From Bacillota bacterium (lineage in GTDB: Bacteria; Bacillota; Dehalobacteriia; UBA4068): a DNA stretch of 17,471 nt. Shown here piece by piece: positions 7,914 through 14,776 of the stretch. The position numbers and the translations under genes are program-made. The stretch spans positions 1 to 17,471 of the forward strand of contig JAFSIU010000087.1 in the NCBI GenBank assembly GCA_017439615.1, given 5' to 3'. Numbering within the stretch: the first letter of the stretch is position 1; the number at the start of each line of letters is the position of its first letter. The notes beneath the pieces are model-generated. The model saw only the letters and a list, made by a program, of their open reading frames with translations, did no database searches and was not told the DNA's origin.

Positions 7914-8980
7914 GTAAGATGAGTAAAAAGCGAAATCTGCAGCTTATTTGCCACGATTTTGCTGTCTATCACTATTGGGACATCAAGCTCGTTCAGAAAT
8001 TTGAAATCCATAATACCATAGCTGACTGCTGCATCCTTCCCCTCAGGCACATAGCTGACCGGCAAGGAATGAGGAAATCGTTCTGTTACAGGCAATCCCG
8101 CCTTCAATACTGCATTATAAAGCGTTGATGATACCTGACACACTCCCCCGCCGATTCCAAGCTCAAATTTATTATTCTTGATGATATAAGCCTGCTGATA
8201 GCCAAGAGCCGCAGTTCTGGGACCTGTTGTCTCGTTAAATGAAAACTCTTCTCCCGGCATCAGCAAAATATTCTTCAAATGCGATGCTGCAAGTGTGATA
8301 TTCTTCATTCTCTCCAACTGAGAGCTGTCAAATTCAGTTTTGTATGAAGCAAGCTTTCCGTTGATTTTCCATGCGGCAGCAGTTTCGGCTGACAATGCCG
8401 GCGGTATACTTTCTGTTTTCAGCTGCCACTTGCCGCAGGCAATTTGTGAAAGATCGGCATTGTCAAGACTGAATTCATTATTAACAGCCAAACCCGGATA
8501 CGATTCTGTTATTATTATTTCCTCATTATCTCCTATTATGATTTCTGCAGATTTTGGAGGATAATATGCCATATCAGCTATTCTACTGATGATTTGGGCA
8601 GCCTTCTGCTCATTCCATGTCCAATGAACTTTGATATATACGCCGAATTTCTTTGCTTCATAAAGACTTTTCATTCTTTGCAGAATGTTTTTCTCGCGAC
8701 CGATATTATAGGCTTTTTCCATTGCTAACAGATAATCAGGATAAAGTTCCAGCTCATCATAACTCACAATTTGTGTAACACCGCCTGCAGAAACATTTAT
8801 CTGACCTGCAAATGATGAAATAAATGGAGCAAAAAGCATTTCGACAGTCTTTTTTTTAAGCCCGCCGACATGGATATTCTCGATATAGACATTTTCTTTC
8901 ATTCGCCCGTCATCATAAAAATAGATAATGCCAAGCAGAAATAAAAAAATAAGCAGGAAAACTAATATATATTTTTTCAG
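7910..8980 (-). CDS. VanW family (YoaR-like) membrane-anchored cell-wall protein
   Basis: This protein has about 356 residues, with an N-terminal hydrophobic anchor (KKYILVFLLIFLFLLGIIYFY). A central region resembles the putative peptidoglycan-binding domain of YoaR-type proteins. The C-terminal VanW domain is recognised by PGEEFSFNETTGPRTAALGYQQAYII and GGGVCQVSSTLYNAVLKAG. VanW proteins are named from vancomycin clusters but are common in Gram-positive cell envelopes; their activity is not established. The likely start is unusual: CTG at 8980, preceded by a strong AGAGGTGAT (8985-8993). The only upstream ATG (9016) sits on the T-run of the preceding terminator and has no ribosome binding site. 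The next internal ATG would remove the membrane anchor. Confidence 0.85.
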   Translation of the reverse strand: MKKYILVFLLIFLFLLGIIYFYDDGRMKENVYIENIHVGGLKKKTVEMLFAPFISSFAGQINVSAGGVTQIVSYDELELYPDYLLAMEKAYNIGREKNILQRMKSLYEAKKFGVYIKVHWTWNEQKAAQIISRIADMAYYPPKSAEIIIGDNEEIIITESYPGLAVNNEFSLDNADLSQIACGKWQLKTESIPPALSAETAAAWKINGKLASYKTEFDSSQLERMKNITLAASHLKNILLMPGEEFSFNETTGPRTAALGYQQAYIIKNNKFELGIGGGVCQVSSTLYNAVLKAGLPVTERFPHSLPVSYVPEGKDAAVSYGIMDFKFLNELDVPIVIDSKIVANKLQISLFTHLT

Positions 8981-9020
8981 CGGTATCACCTCTGAATATA
9001 TATAAGACAGAAGCATAAAA

Positions 9021-9042
9021 AAAAGACCGCAAGCGGTCTTTT
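9021..9042 (-). terminator. Intrinsic terminator after the DUF4203-like gene
   Basis: On the minus strand AAAAGACCGC pairs with GCGGTCTTTT around a two-base centre (about nine pairs if a four-base loop forms), and a run of eight T follows. It lies 18 bases after the stop of the acidic-tail gene and immediately before the VanW-family gene. Confidence 0.85.
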
Positions 9043-9060
9043 TAATTATTATTATGTATT

Positions 9061-10641
9061 TTATTCGGCTTCTTCTGCAATTTCAGCCAGAGATTCTTCA
9101 TCTTCATTCGGTACCGCGAGGTTATCTGCCTGTTGGGTCTCTTCAGAAGCAAGAGCTTCTGCAAAAAGAATATCAGTCTGCAAAAATTCGGTCTTATTTA
9201 TTTCAGCGTCATCTTTTTCCATTTCTGCTTCAGCTTGACATTCTTCAAGATCATTTTCTGCTGCAACTGCAACTGCAGAATCAGCATCAGTCTCTTCATT
9301 GGCAAAAACCTGCAGTGCTGCAGCAGCTTCCGCTAAAGACATTCCGGCACTGAACATTGGCAGCTCAGCATCTCCTGTTTTCTCTGCACGGAACGGATTG
9401 CTGAAAATGCTGCCTTTGGCATCATCGACATCTTTTTCTATAACTTCTTCCAAGGCTACAATACGTTCTTCAATTTCTTCTGCTGTACGCAACTCGCCTT
9501 TTTCGAGCCTTGATGTCATTTCTTCAATTTCGGTACCGATATCAGATACATATTCCGCATCCTCTGTGATTGCAAAATCATTCAAGGCATTTTCATCAAA
9601 AAACAGCGTTTCTGCAGATTCAGTAAGTATTTCTTCATCCTCGCAAGCAGCAGTTTCTCTTGAAGGCAGATATTCTTCTGCTTCCGGCAAAGCCTCAATA
9701 ATCATTTCATCAAGAACGGTATCAGGAATATCAGGCAAACCGTTTTCATCAAGAACTTCATCAAATTTTTCTTCCGCTGTTTCTGAAATATCAGCATCAG
9801 CTTCTTCAAAAGCAGCATCGGAAAATTTTTCAAAAACAGAGAAATCAATATCAGCTGCAAAATCATTGGCATCATCTGTCATACCTGTCATTTGCTCCGC
9901 TATCATCTTATCAAGATCTTCTGCTGAGGGCAGCCCCTCTTCATGATCGATTTCTTCCGGTTGGACCTGCTCAATGGGTTTAACAAAAATACGCTCCATC
10001 AAAGGACGGACATGGGAATGTTTTTCTTTTTGTTCGTCAACGGCTTCTTCATCATCAGTCTTTCTTCTGAAGGGTGTAGTCAGAATAAACTGACAAAGCA
10101 CGCCACAGGCAGCAAAAATAATCGTTCTTTGAACCAAGGTATCAAAATCAAAATTGCCCTGTGCGTGCAAAAGGAAAAAGCTTCCCAAGCCGCCGCCCAA
10201 AGCAGCAGAAAAAACTATCATTATGGGGCGGACACACAAGACCCCCAAAAGCCCTGCCAGACAAGACATAACAGCAACAAAAGTGGTTGATGCATCGGGA
10301 TTGAGAAAATGCAGGCCTATTACACCGACAGCTCCGAAAATAACAAATATGCCGACCAGATAGATTTGATAAAAAACCCAACCTAAAGCAACCGCTGCAA
10401 TGATAACAGCCGTGATGACCTGCGGAACCTCAAAAGCCATATTTGTTGCAAAAAGCAGACCGATAGCACCGCCTATGACCATACCGAATATGGTTGACCA
10501 AACACGCAGCAACTGATAACCGAAGAAACAATGCAGCAGCATAAAGACCGCTGCGACAAAGAATATCTCCGGCCCGAGAATGTCTATAAAATCCTGAACG
10601 ATTCCGTTCACCTTATCCAAAAGTTCCATCAAGGTTTCCAT
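9061..10641 (-). CDS. Seven-helix DUF4203 (TM7S3/TM198-like) protein with a long acidic tail
   Basis: This 526-residue protein has two halves. Residues about 24-190 hold seven closely spaced hydrophobic segments with small-residue motifs (FGMVIGGAIGLLF, FGAVGVIGLHF, AALGGGLGSFFLL), resembling DUF4203. After FRRKTDDEEA (about 191) come some 330 residues very rich in Asp, Glu and Ala with few basic residues and no recognised domain, probably cytoplasmic. A helical heptad-like patch (KGELRTAEEIEERIVALEEVIEKDVDDAKG) lies near the middle of the tail. The ATG at 10641 has AAGGAG 8 bases upstream and a good promoter. It is a single-gene unit bounded by its own promoter and terminator. Function is unknown: the membrane part looks like a transport or scaffold module, and the tail could bind cations or basic partners, both guesses. 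Confidence 0.7.
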   Translation of the reverse strand: METLMELLDKVNGIVQDFIDILGPEIFFVAAVFMLLHCFFGYQLLRVWSTIFGMVIGGAIGLLFATNMAFEVPQVITAVIIAAVALGWVFYQIYLVGIFVIFGAVGVIGLHFLNPDASTTFVAVMSCLAGLLGVLCVRPIMIVFSAALGGGLGSFFLLHAQGNFDFDTLVQRTIIFAACGVLCQFILTTPFRRKTDDEEAVDEQKEKHSHVRPLMERIFVKPIEQVQPEEIDHEEGLPSAEDLDKMIAEQMTGMTDDANDFAADIDFSVFEKFSDAAFEEADADISETAEEKFDEVLDENGLPDIPDTVLDEMIIEALPEAEEYLPSRETAACEDEEILTESAETLFFDENALNDFAITEDAEYVSDIGTEIEEMTSRLEKGELRTAEEIEERIVALEEVIEKDVDDAKGSIFSNPFRAEKTGDAELPMFSAGMSLAEAAAALQVFANEETDADSAVAVAAENDLEECQAEAEMEKDDAEINKTEFLQTDILFAEALASEETQQADNLAVPNEDEESLAEIAEEAE

Positions 10642-10671
10642 ATAACACTCCTTGAAAATTATAACAATATA

Positions 10672-10700
10672 ATTATACTATGGAAATCCAAAATATACAA
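10672..10700 (-). promoter_or_regulatory. Sigma-A promoter of the DUF4203-like gene
   Basis: On the minus strand TTGTAT (10695-10700) is followed by exactly 17 bases and a perfect TATAAT (10672-10677), about 30 bases before the start codon. This is among the best vegetative promoter matches in the window. Confidence 0.7.
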
Positions 10701-10734
10701 TGCTTTTCTCTGCGGCAATTAGCAGTGAAAAGCA

Positions 10735-10758
10735 AAAAGGAGCGATTGCGCTCCTTTT
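10735..10758 (-). terminator. Terminator of the nrd operon
   Basis: On the minus strand AAAAGGAGCG pairs with CGCTCCTTTT (10 bp, 4-base loop), and T-rich sequence follows. It sits 4 bases after the nrdG stop and separates the operon from the next promoter. Confidence 0.8.
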
Positions 10759-10762
10759 AGTT

Positions 10763-11287
10763 TTATGCAAATACCAACTCGGATTCGATCACCTTTTTTT
10801 CACGCATCGATTCAATGCCGTTCAGCAATCTTTGATTGCGGCTGCCGCGGAAAACAAGTGTCAAATCGCGCTCTGCTTCAAGAAAAGGCCCGTCAATAAC
10901 AAGCTTGCACAGGGAAACCAATTCTGCAACAGCAGGACGGTGCTCGCTCATCTCAAAGAGCTGTTCCATTGTATAGCCGGTAAAAAGAGTCAAATCCTTG
11001 CCACGCTCAAGCACTGCTTTTGCCAAGGGCAGCAGGCTTTCTGCCTGAGCAATAGGCTCACCACCTGAGAATGTCATGCCACGCAGCAAAGGATTCTCAT
11101 CAAAGGCTGCAAGAATCTTAGGGATATTGCCCTCATAGCCGCCGGCGAAATCATGAGTCTGAGGATTGTGGCAGCCGGGACAGCGATGCGGACAGCCCTG
11201 AACAAATATTGTCATACGAATACCTGGGCCATCTACAATAGACTCACGCACCACGCCTGCCAGCCTTAAAGGAGCTGCCTCACTCAC
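10763..11287 (-). CDS. nrdG: Anaerobic ribonucleotide reductase activating protein NrdG (radical SAM)
   Basis: NrdG uses a [4Fe-4S] cluster and S-adenosylmethionine to place a glycyl radical on class III ribonucleotide reductase. The 174 residues fit the family. The cluster motif is GCPHRCPGCHNP (C32, C36, C39; Cx3Cx2C), with the usual preceding VDGPGIRMTIFVQ and the SAM-contact TFSGGEP. The start is GTG at 11287, overlapping the stop of the 60-residue gene before it (GTGA), with GGAG 6 bases upstream. That coupling places it directly with the protein carrying the RITGY radical motif, which should be its substrate. Confidence 0.95.
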   Translation of the reverse strand: MSEAAPLRLAGVVRESIVDGPGIRMTIFVQGCPHRCPGCHNPQTHDFAGGYEGNIPKILAAFDENPLLRGMTFSGGEPIAQAESLLPLAKAVLERGKDLTLFTGYTMEQLFEMSEHRPAVAELVSLCKLVIDGPFLEAERDLTLVFRGSRNQRLLNGIESMREKKVIESELVFA

Positions 11288-11466
11288 AGCTGCTCCATCT
11301 CCTTGTTAAGAGAATGCTTGACGCGGTCTCTGACTTCTGCTCTTTTGGCATCATTGAAGCGATCGACTGTTCCTACGAGATAACCGGTGATGCGGCGGAT
11401 TCTTTCAAAACCAACGCCTTCGCCAACCATTTCAACAGCTTCATTTGTTTTTTGTTCAATTGTCAT
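11284..11466 (-). CDS. Stand-alone glycyl-radical subunit of class III ribonucleotide reductase (NrdD C-terminal module)
   Basis: This is a 60-residue protein. Residues 24-51 read RRITGYLVGTVDRFNDAKRA and then EVRDRVKH. They align with the end of ordinary NrdD, for example the E. coli tail RRVCGYLGSPDARPFNAGK followed by EEVKRRVKH. The R-[IV]-x-G-Y core is the glycyl-radical site, making G28 the likely radical residue. The first 20 residues are unlike that tail and form a short leader. Its ATG (11466) is 11 bases after the nrdD stop, with GGAGG 8 bases upstream partly overlapping that stop (TAGGAGG). It overlaps nrdG by 4 bases. The small size, own ribosome binding site and different frame argue for a genuine separate gene rather than a broken end. 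It presumably docks in the NrdD barrel as a non-covalent subunit, comparable in idea to YfiD/GrcA with pyruvate formate-lyase. Confidence 0.85.
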   Translation of the reverse strand: MTIEQKTNEAVEMVGEGVGFERIRRITGYLVGTVDRFNDAKRAEVRDRVKHSLNKEMEQL

Positions 11467-11477
11467 ATTCTTTCCTC

Positions 11478-13802
11478 CTATTCTTTTTCGGGGATGGGAT
11501 TGGGGATTCTGTCTGCCTCTTCGGCAGGATTACCGCAGCAGCCCAAAGAGCCTGCGTGCAGATGCTTATAAACACCGAGCTTTTTCAGTTTTTCAACGGA
11601 GACGCCTTCCCATTCATGACGTCCGCAGCGGGGACAAACATCATCTATAATACCGGTATAGCCACAAACAGGGTCGCGGTCAACGGGATGGTTGATGGAG
11701 CCGAAGCCGACACCGCAATCATGCATAAAGCGGATAATGTCCTCAAAAGCATCGAGATTCTTGACAGGATCGCCATCAAGCTCGATATAAGTGATGTGAC
11801 CTGCATTGGTGAGCGCATGATAGGGAGCTTCAAGACGAATCTTTTCATAGGCACTGATCGGATATTTTACGGGAATATGGAAGGAGTTGGTATAATACTC
11901 CTTATCGGTAACACCTTCAATAATACCGAATTTCTTTTTATCGATACGGACAAAGCGACCGGAAAGTCCTTCGGCGGGAGTGGCGAGCAAGGTATAGTTC
12001 ATACCGGTTTTCTTGGATTCATCATCCATACGCTTACGCATATAGCCGATAATTTCTAGACCGAGATTCTGACTGGCCTTGCTCTCGCCATGGTGAGCTC
12101 CGACAAGTGCTGTCAGACATTCTGCCAGACCGATGAAGCCGACAGAGAGTGTGCCGTGTTTCAGGACCTCACCTACTGTATCATCGGGACCAAGCTCATC
12201 AGAGCCAATCCAAATACCCTGCCCCATCAGGAAGGGATAGTTCTTGACCTTTTTGCCTGCCTGAATATGATAACGATCGGTAAGCTGTTCGATAACAAGA
12301 GAAATCTCTCTGTCAAGAAGGTCATAGAAGAATTCGATATTGTGATTTGCACGGATCGCAAGTCTGGGGAGATTGATTGAAGTGAAGCTTAAGTTGCCTC
12401 TGCCTGTTACGATCTCATTGTCCTTATCATAGACATTGCCGATAACTCTGGTGCGGCAACCCATATAGGCGATTTCGGTCTCGGGACGGCCCGGTTTATA
12501 ATATTGCAGATTAAAGGGAGCATCTATGAAAGAGAAGTTGGGGAACAAACGCTCCGCAGAAACTTTGCAGGCAAGCTTGAACATATCATAGTTGGGATCT
12601 TCAGGGTTGAAGTTGACGCCTTCCTTGACCTTGAAGATATGGATCGGGAAAATGGGAGTCTCGCCATTACCCAAGCCTGCTTCCTGTGCAAGCAGAAGAT
12701 TTTTGGTGACCAAGCGGCCTTCGGGAGAGATATCTGTGCCATAGTTAATGGAAGAGAAAGGAATCTGCGCGCCGGCACGGGAATGCATAGTATTAAGGTT
12801 ATGTACCAGGGCTTCCATAGACTGGAAGGTAATTCTGTCAATTTCCTTATCGGCATATTTTCTGGCAGCTGCCTGTGCCTTTTTCAGCATTTCAGCATCA
12901 ACAGCCGCGGAAAGCAGCTCAAATTCGGCTTCGGTATAGCCATTGTCATCTGCCATATTGGGAATAACATTCTTATCTGCCTTGATTCTGTCCAAGGCAT
13001 CACGGACAAGCTTATCAGCGCCTTCAACACCGTTAAAATCCAGAACCTTGATGAGATTATCACGATAGAGCTGACGATAGCTCTTCTTGACGCCCTCTGC
13101 CATATCAAAGTCAAAGCAGGGAATGCTCTGGCCGCCGTGCTGATCGTTCTGATTGGACTGAATGGCGATACAGGCAAGCGCGGAATAGCTCTGAATGGAA
13201 TTGGGTTCTCTTAAGAAGCCGTGACCCGTGGAGAAACCATCGGTAAAAAGCTTATGAATATCGATTTGGCAGCAAGTGGTGGTAAGTGTCAGGAAATCGA
13301 GGTCGTGGATATGAATATCGCCTTCGGAATGTGCGCGTGAATGCTCGGGCTTCAAAATGAACATTTCATAGAATTGTTTTGCACCCTCGGAGCCATATTT
13401 CAGCATGGTACCCATAGCAGTATCGCCGTCGATATTGGCGTTTTCACGCTTGATATCATTATCCATAGCATCGCGGAAGGTAAGGTCTTCATAAACCTTC
13501 ATTAATTTGGTATTCATTTCGCGGACTCTGGTACGTGCAGAACGGTAAAGTATGAATTCCTTGGCGGTTCTGGTATGTCCGTTTTCGACAAGAACTTTTT
13601 CGACCATATCCTGAATCTGTTCAACAGTAGGAGTAGTGTTGCCAACAGCCTCCAAACGTTCTATAACCTGCGCTGCAAGAGCCTCCGCAGTATCTCTGTT
13701 GCTGCCGCCCAAAGCCTGTGCAGCCTTGAAAATCGCATCGGCAATCTTTGAGATATCGAAATCCACTTTTCTTCCGTCACGCTTGATAATTGTTGTAATC
13801 AT
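11478..13802 (-). CDS. nrdD: Anaerobic (class III) ribonucleoside-triphosphate reductase, catalytic chain lacking the glycyl-radical motif
   Basis: NrdD reduces ribonucleotides to deoxyribonucleotides in anaerobes. The 774 residues contain an ATP-cone allosteric domain (3-92) and the catalytic ten-stranded barrel. The TTTCCQIDIH loop has C177/C178. QSNQNDQHGGQSIPCFDFD covers 215-233. AYMGCRTRV has C449, the likely thiyl-radical cysteine by comparison with phage T4 NrdD. A terminal cysteine region follows: C713, C723 and C726 plus C755/C756. No R-V-x-G-Y motif is found where it normally follows the zinc site; the chain ends with a different tail (NPAEEADRIPNPIPEKE). The missing element is in the next gene. 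Start ATG 13802 has GGAGG 7 bases upstream. An NrdR-type operator lies in its promoter. Reductase identity is certain; dependence on the small subunit is inferred. Confidence 0.93.
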   Translation of the reverse strand: MITTIIKRDGRKVDFDISKIADAIFKAAQALGGSNRDTAEALAAQVIERLEAVGNTTPTVEQIQDMVEKVLVENGHTRTAKEFILYRSARTRVREMNTKLMKVYEDLTFRDAMDNDIKRENANIDGDTAMGTMLKYGSEGAKQFYEMFILKPEHSRAHSEGDIHIHDLDFLTLTTTCCQIDIHKLFTDGFSTGHGFLREPNSIQSYSALACIAIQSNQNDQHGGQSIPCFDFDMAEGVKKSYRQLYRDNLIKVLDFNGVEGADKLVRDALDRIKADKNVIPNMADDNGYTEAEFELLSAAVDAEMLKKAQAAARKYADKEIDRITFQSMEALVHNLNTMHSRAGAQIPFSSINYGTDISPEGRLVTKNLLLAQEAGLGNGETPIFPIHIFKVKEGVNFNPEDPNYDMFKLACKVSAERLFPNFSFIDAPFNLQYYKPGRPETEIAYMGCRTRVIGNVYDKDNEIVTGRGNLSFTSINLPRLAIRANHNIEFFYDLLDREISLVIEQLTDRYHIQAGKKVKNYPFLMGQGIWIGSDELGPDDTVGEVLKHGTLSVGFIGLAECLTALVGAHHGESKASQNLGLEIIGYMRKRMDDESKKTGMNYTLLATPAEGLSGRFVRIDKKKFGIIEGVTDKEYYTNSFHIPVKYPISAYEKIRLEAPYHALTNAGHITYIELDGDPVKNLDAFEDIIRFMHDCGVGFGSINHPVDRDPVCGYTGIIDDVCPRCGRHEWEGVSVEKLKKLGVYKHLHAGSLGCCGNPAEEADRIPNPIPEKE

Positions 13803-13865
13803 AACCTAACCTCCACTGTGCATTATAAAGGCATACTACGCCTATTGATTCTTTTGTGTTCTTAT

Positions 13866-13894
13866 ATGATATACTATATATTGTGTTTTGTCAA
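13866..13894 (-). promoter_or_regulatory. Strong sigma-A promoter of the nrdD operon
   Basis: On the minus strand a perfect TTGACA (13889-13894) is followed by exactly 17 bases and TATCAT (13866-13871; five of six). The leader to the nrdD start would be about 55 bases. A weaker TATAAT at 13822-13827 has no matching -35. Confidence 0.7.
13871..13886. promoter_or_regulatory. NrdR box (ribonucleotide reductase repressor site)
   Basis: The 16-mer ATACTATATATTGTGT differs from the NrdR consensus ACACWATATATWGTGT at one position. It fills the spacer between the -35 and -10 of the nrdD promoter, where bound NrdR would block polymerase. NrdR boxes usually come in pairs. A degenerate partner may exist at 13844-13859 (10 of 16 matches), but its spacing is not typical, so only this one is claimed. 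Confidence 0.75.
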
Positions 13895-13990
13895 TAGACT
13901 GAGCGCGTTTAACAACTAAATATAGAAATTGATATTTATACATAACTTTATCACAAAAGCACAGTTCAAGGCCTGAATATGTGAATAAAT

Positions 13991-14019
13991 AAAGCCTCCC
14001 TTGGTATAAGAGAGGCTTT
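13991..14019. terminator. Terminator hairpin after fchA
   Basis: AAAGCCTC (13991-13998) pairs with GAGGCTTT (14012-14019), and an inner CTT/AAG pairing shortens the loop. T-runs flank it on both strands, stronger on the plus strand. It follows the fchA stop by about 50 bases and precedes the nrd promoter, closing the fhs-fchA unit. Confidence 0.6.
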
Positions 14020-14069
14020 TTTATCTGAAAATAGGAAAAAATAGGAATACCAAATGCTGTATATTTTTG

Positions 14070-14699
14070 TTACAATCTGTTGTCCACCAAAGCTGTTGTT
14101 TCTTCTTCAAGCATTTTGGCTTCTGCCACAATTTCTGTCATACGGTTTTGCAAAGATTTCACAAATTCCTCATCAATAATAAGCGGCAAATTGATACGCA
14201 CATTATATAAAGCAGCTCTTATGGCAGCTCTTAAGAATAATATACCGCAGCCAGCATCGGAAACTGCCAATCTGGAACCGATTTCGGCCACACGACGGCA
14301 AAGACGCATACCGCAAAGAGCCTTTTCTGCTATCTGCATGGGAACAAGTGCAGCATCGATTGAAGCCTTGGAAAGTGCCTCGCGGCGATATGCCTGCTGC
14401 TCCTCAGTATCCTTGGGCAAAGCATAGAGCTTGGAAAGAGGCTCGAAGACCTCGGCATCTCGCTCAGAAAGAGTAAGCAACTCCTGCTGCAGCGCCTTCC
14501 CCTGCTCCAGAATTGAGCAAATTTCTTCCTCATATTCGGCATATTTCTTTTTACCTGTGGTTAAAGATGCCACCATATTGGAAAGTCCCATGCCCAAGGC
14601 TGCACCGACTGCCGAAGCACCGCCACCGCCGGGAACGGGAGCTGATGAAGTCAAAATCTCCATATATTCATTTATGCTTGCATCCATCATTTTCTGCAT
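14070..14699 (-). CDS. fchA: Cyclodeaminase/cyclohydrolase family protein (FchA: formimino-THF cyclodeaminase or methenyl-THF cyclohydrolase)
   Basis: This 209-residue, mostly helical protein has the family glycine-rich loop SSAPVPGGGGASAVGAALG near its N-terminus, followed by NMVASLT and, further on, IDAALVPMQIAEKA. Relatives either deaminate 5-formimino-THF to 5,10-methenyl-THF (histidine and purine degradation) or hydrolyse methenyl-THF to 10-formyl-THF, replacing the cyclohydrolase of FolD. I chose ATG 14699, giving MQKMMDASINEYMEIL, since GGAGG lies 8 bases before it; the ATG at 14714 overlaps that site. It follows fhs after a GC-rich hairpin. The pairing implies passage of one-carbon units through 10-formyl-THF. 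Which of the two reactions dominates cannot be read from sequence. Confidence 0.85.
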   Translation of the reverse strand: MQKMMDASINEYMEILTSSAPVPGGGGASAVGAALGMGLSNMVASLTTGKKKYAEYEEEICSILEQGKALQQELLTLSERDAEVFEPLSKLYALPKDTEEQQAYRREALSKASIDAALVPMQIAEKALCGMRLCRRVAEIGSRLAVSDAGCGILFLRAAIRAALYNVRINLPLIIDEEFVKSLQNRMTEIVAEAKMLEEETTALVDNRL

Positions 14700-14730
14700 T
14701 CTTCTCGCCTCCATTACTTGAATTTTTAAA

Positions 14731-14762
14731 GGGCGGCGGGCAGCTTTGGCTGCCCGCCGCCT
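14731..14762 (-). terminator. GC-rich hairpin between fhs and fchA
   Basis: A 13-bp, almost pure G/C stem (14732-14744 with 14749-14761) closes a four-base loop. On the minus strand it is followed by CTTTAAAAATT, a poor T-tract. It may be a partial terminator or an mRNA-stabilising stem that lowers fchA expression relative to fhs. Confidence 0.55.
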
Positions 14763-14776
14763 TAAATAACCTGATT

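Noticed and set aside
9299..9946. A 215-codon Ser-rich open frame on the plus strand
   Set aside because: It is the antisense shadow of the acidic low-complexity tail: Glu/Asp/Ala codons read backwards give Ser-rich sequence. No start signals.
11467..11500. The nrdD/small-gene boundary as a simple frameshift in one long nrdD
   Set aside because: The nrdD frame ends in a coherent tail with a TAG. The small gene has its own GGAGG, ATG and a 20-residue leader not found in one-chain enzymes, and it overlaps nrdG exactly as an operon gene would.
11655..11680. PVCGYTG in NrdD as the glycyl-radical motif
   Set aside because: It resembles R-V-C-G-Y, but the position before CPRCG and the lack of the FN-x-x-K...RVKH tail show it is the zinc region. 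The true motif with its tail is in the next gene.
11445..13214. Plus-strand open frames of 204 and 236 codons within the nrdD region
   Set aside because: Both are antisense to a clearly conserved reductase, with no ribosome binding sites or domain features.
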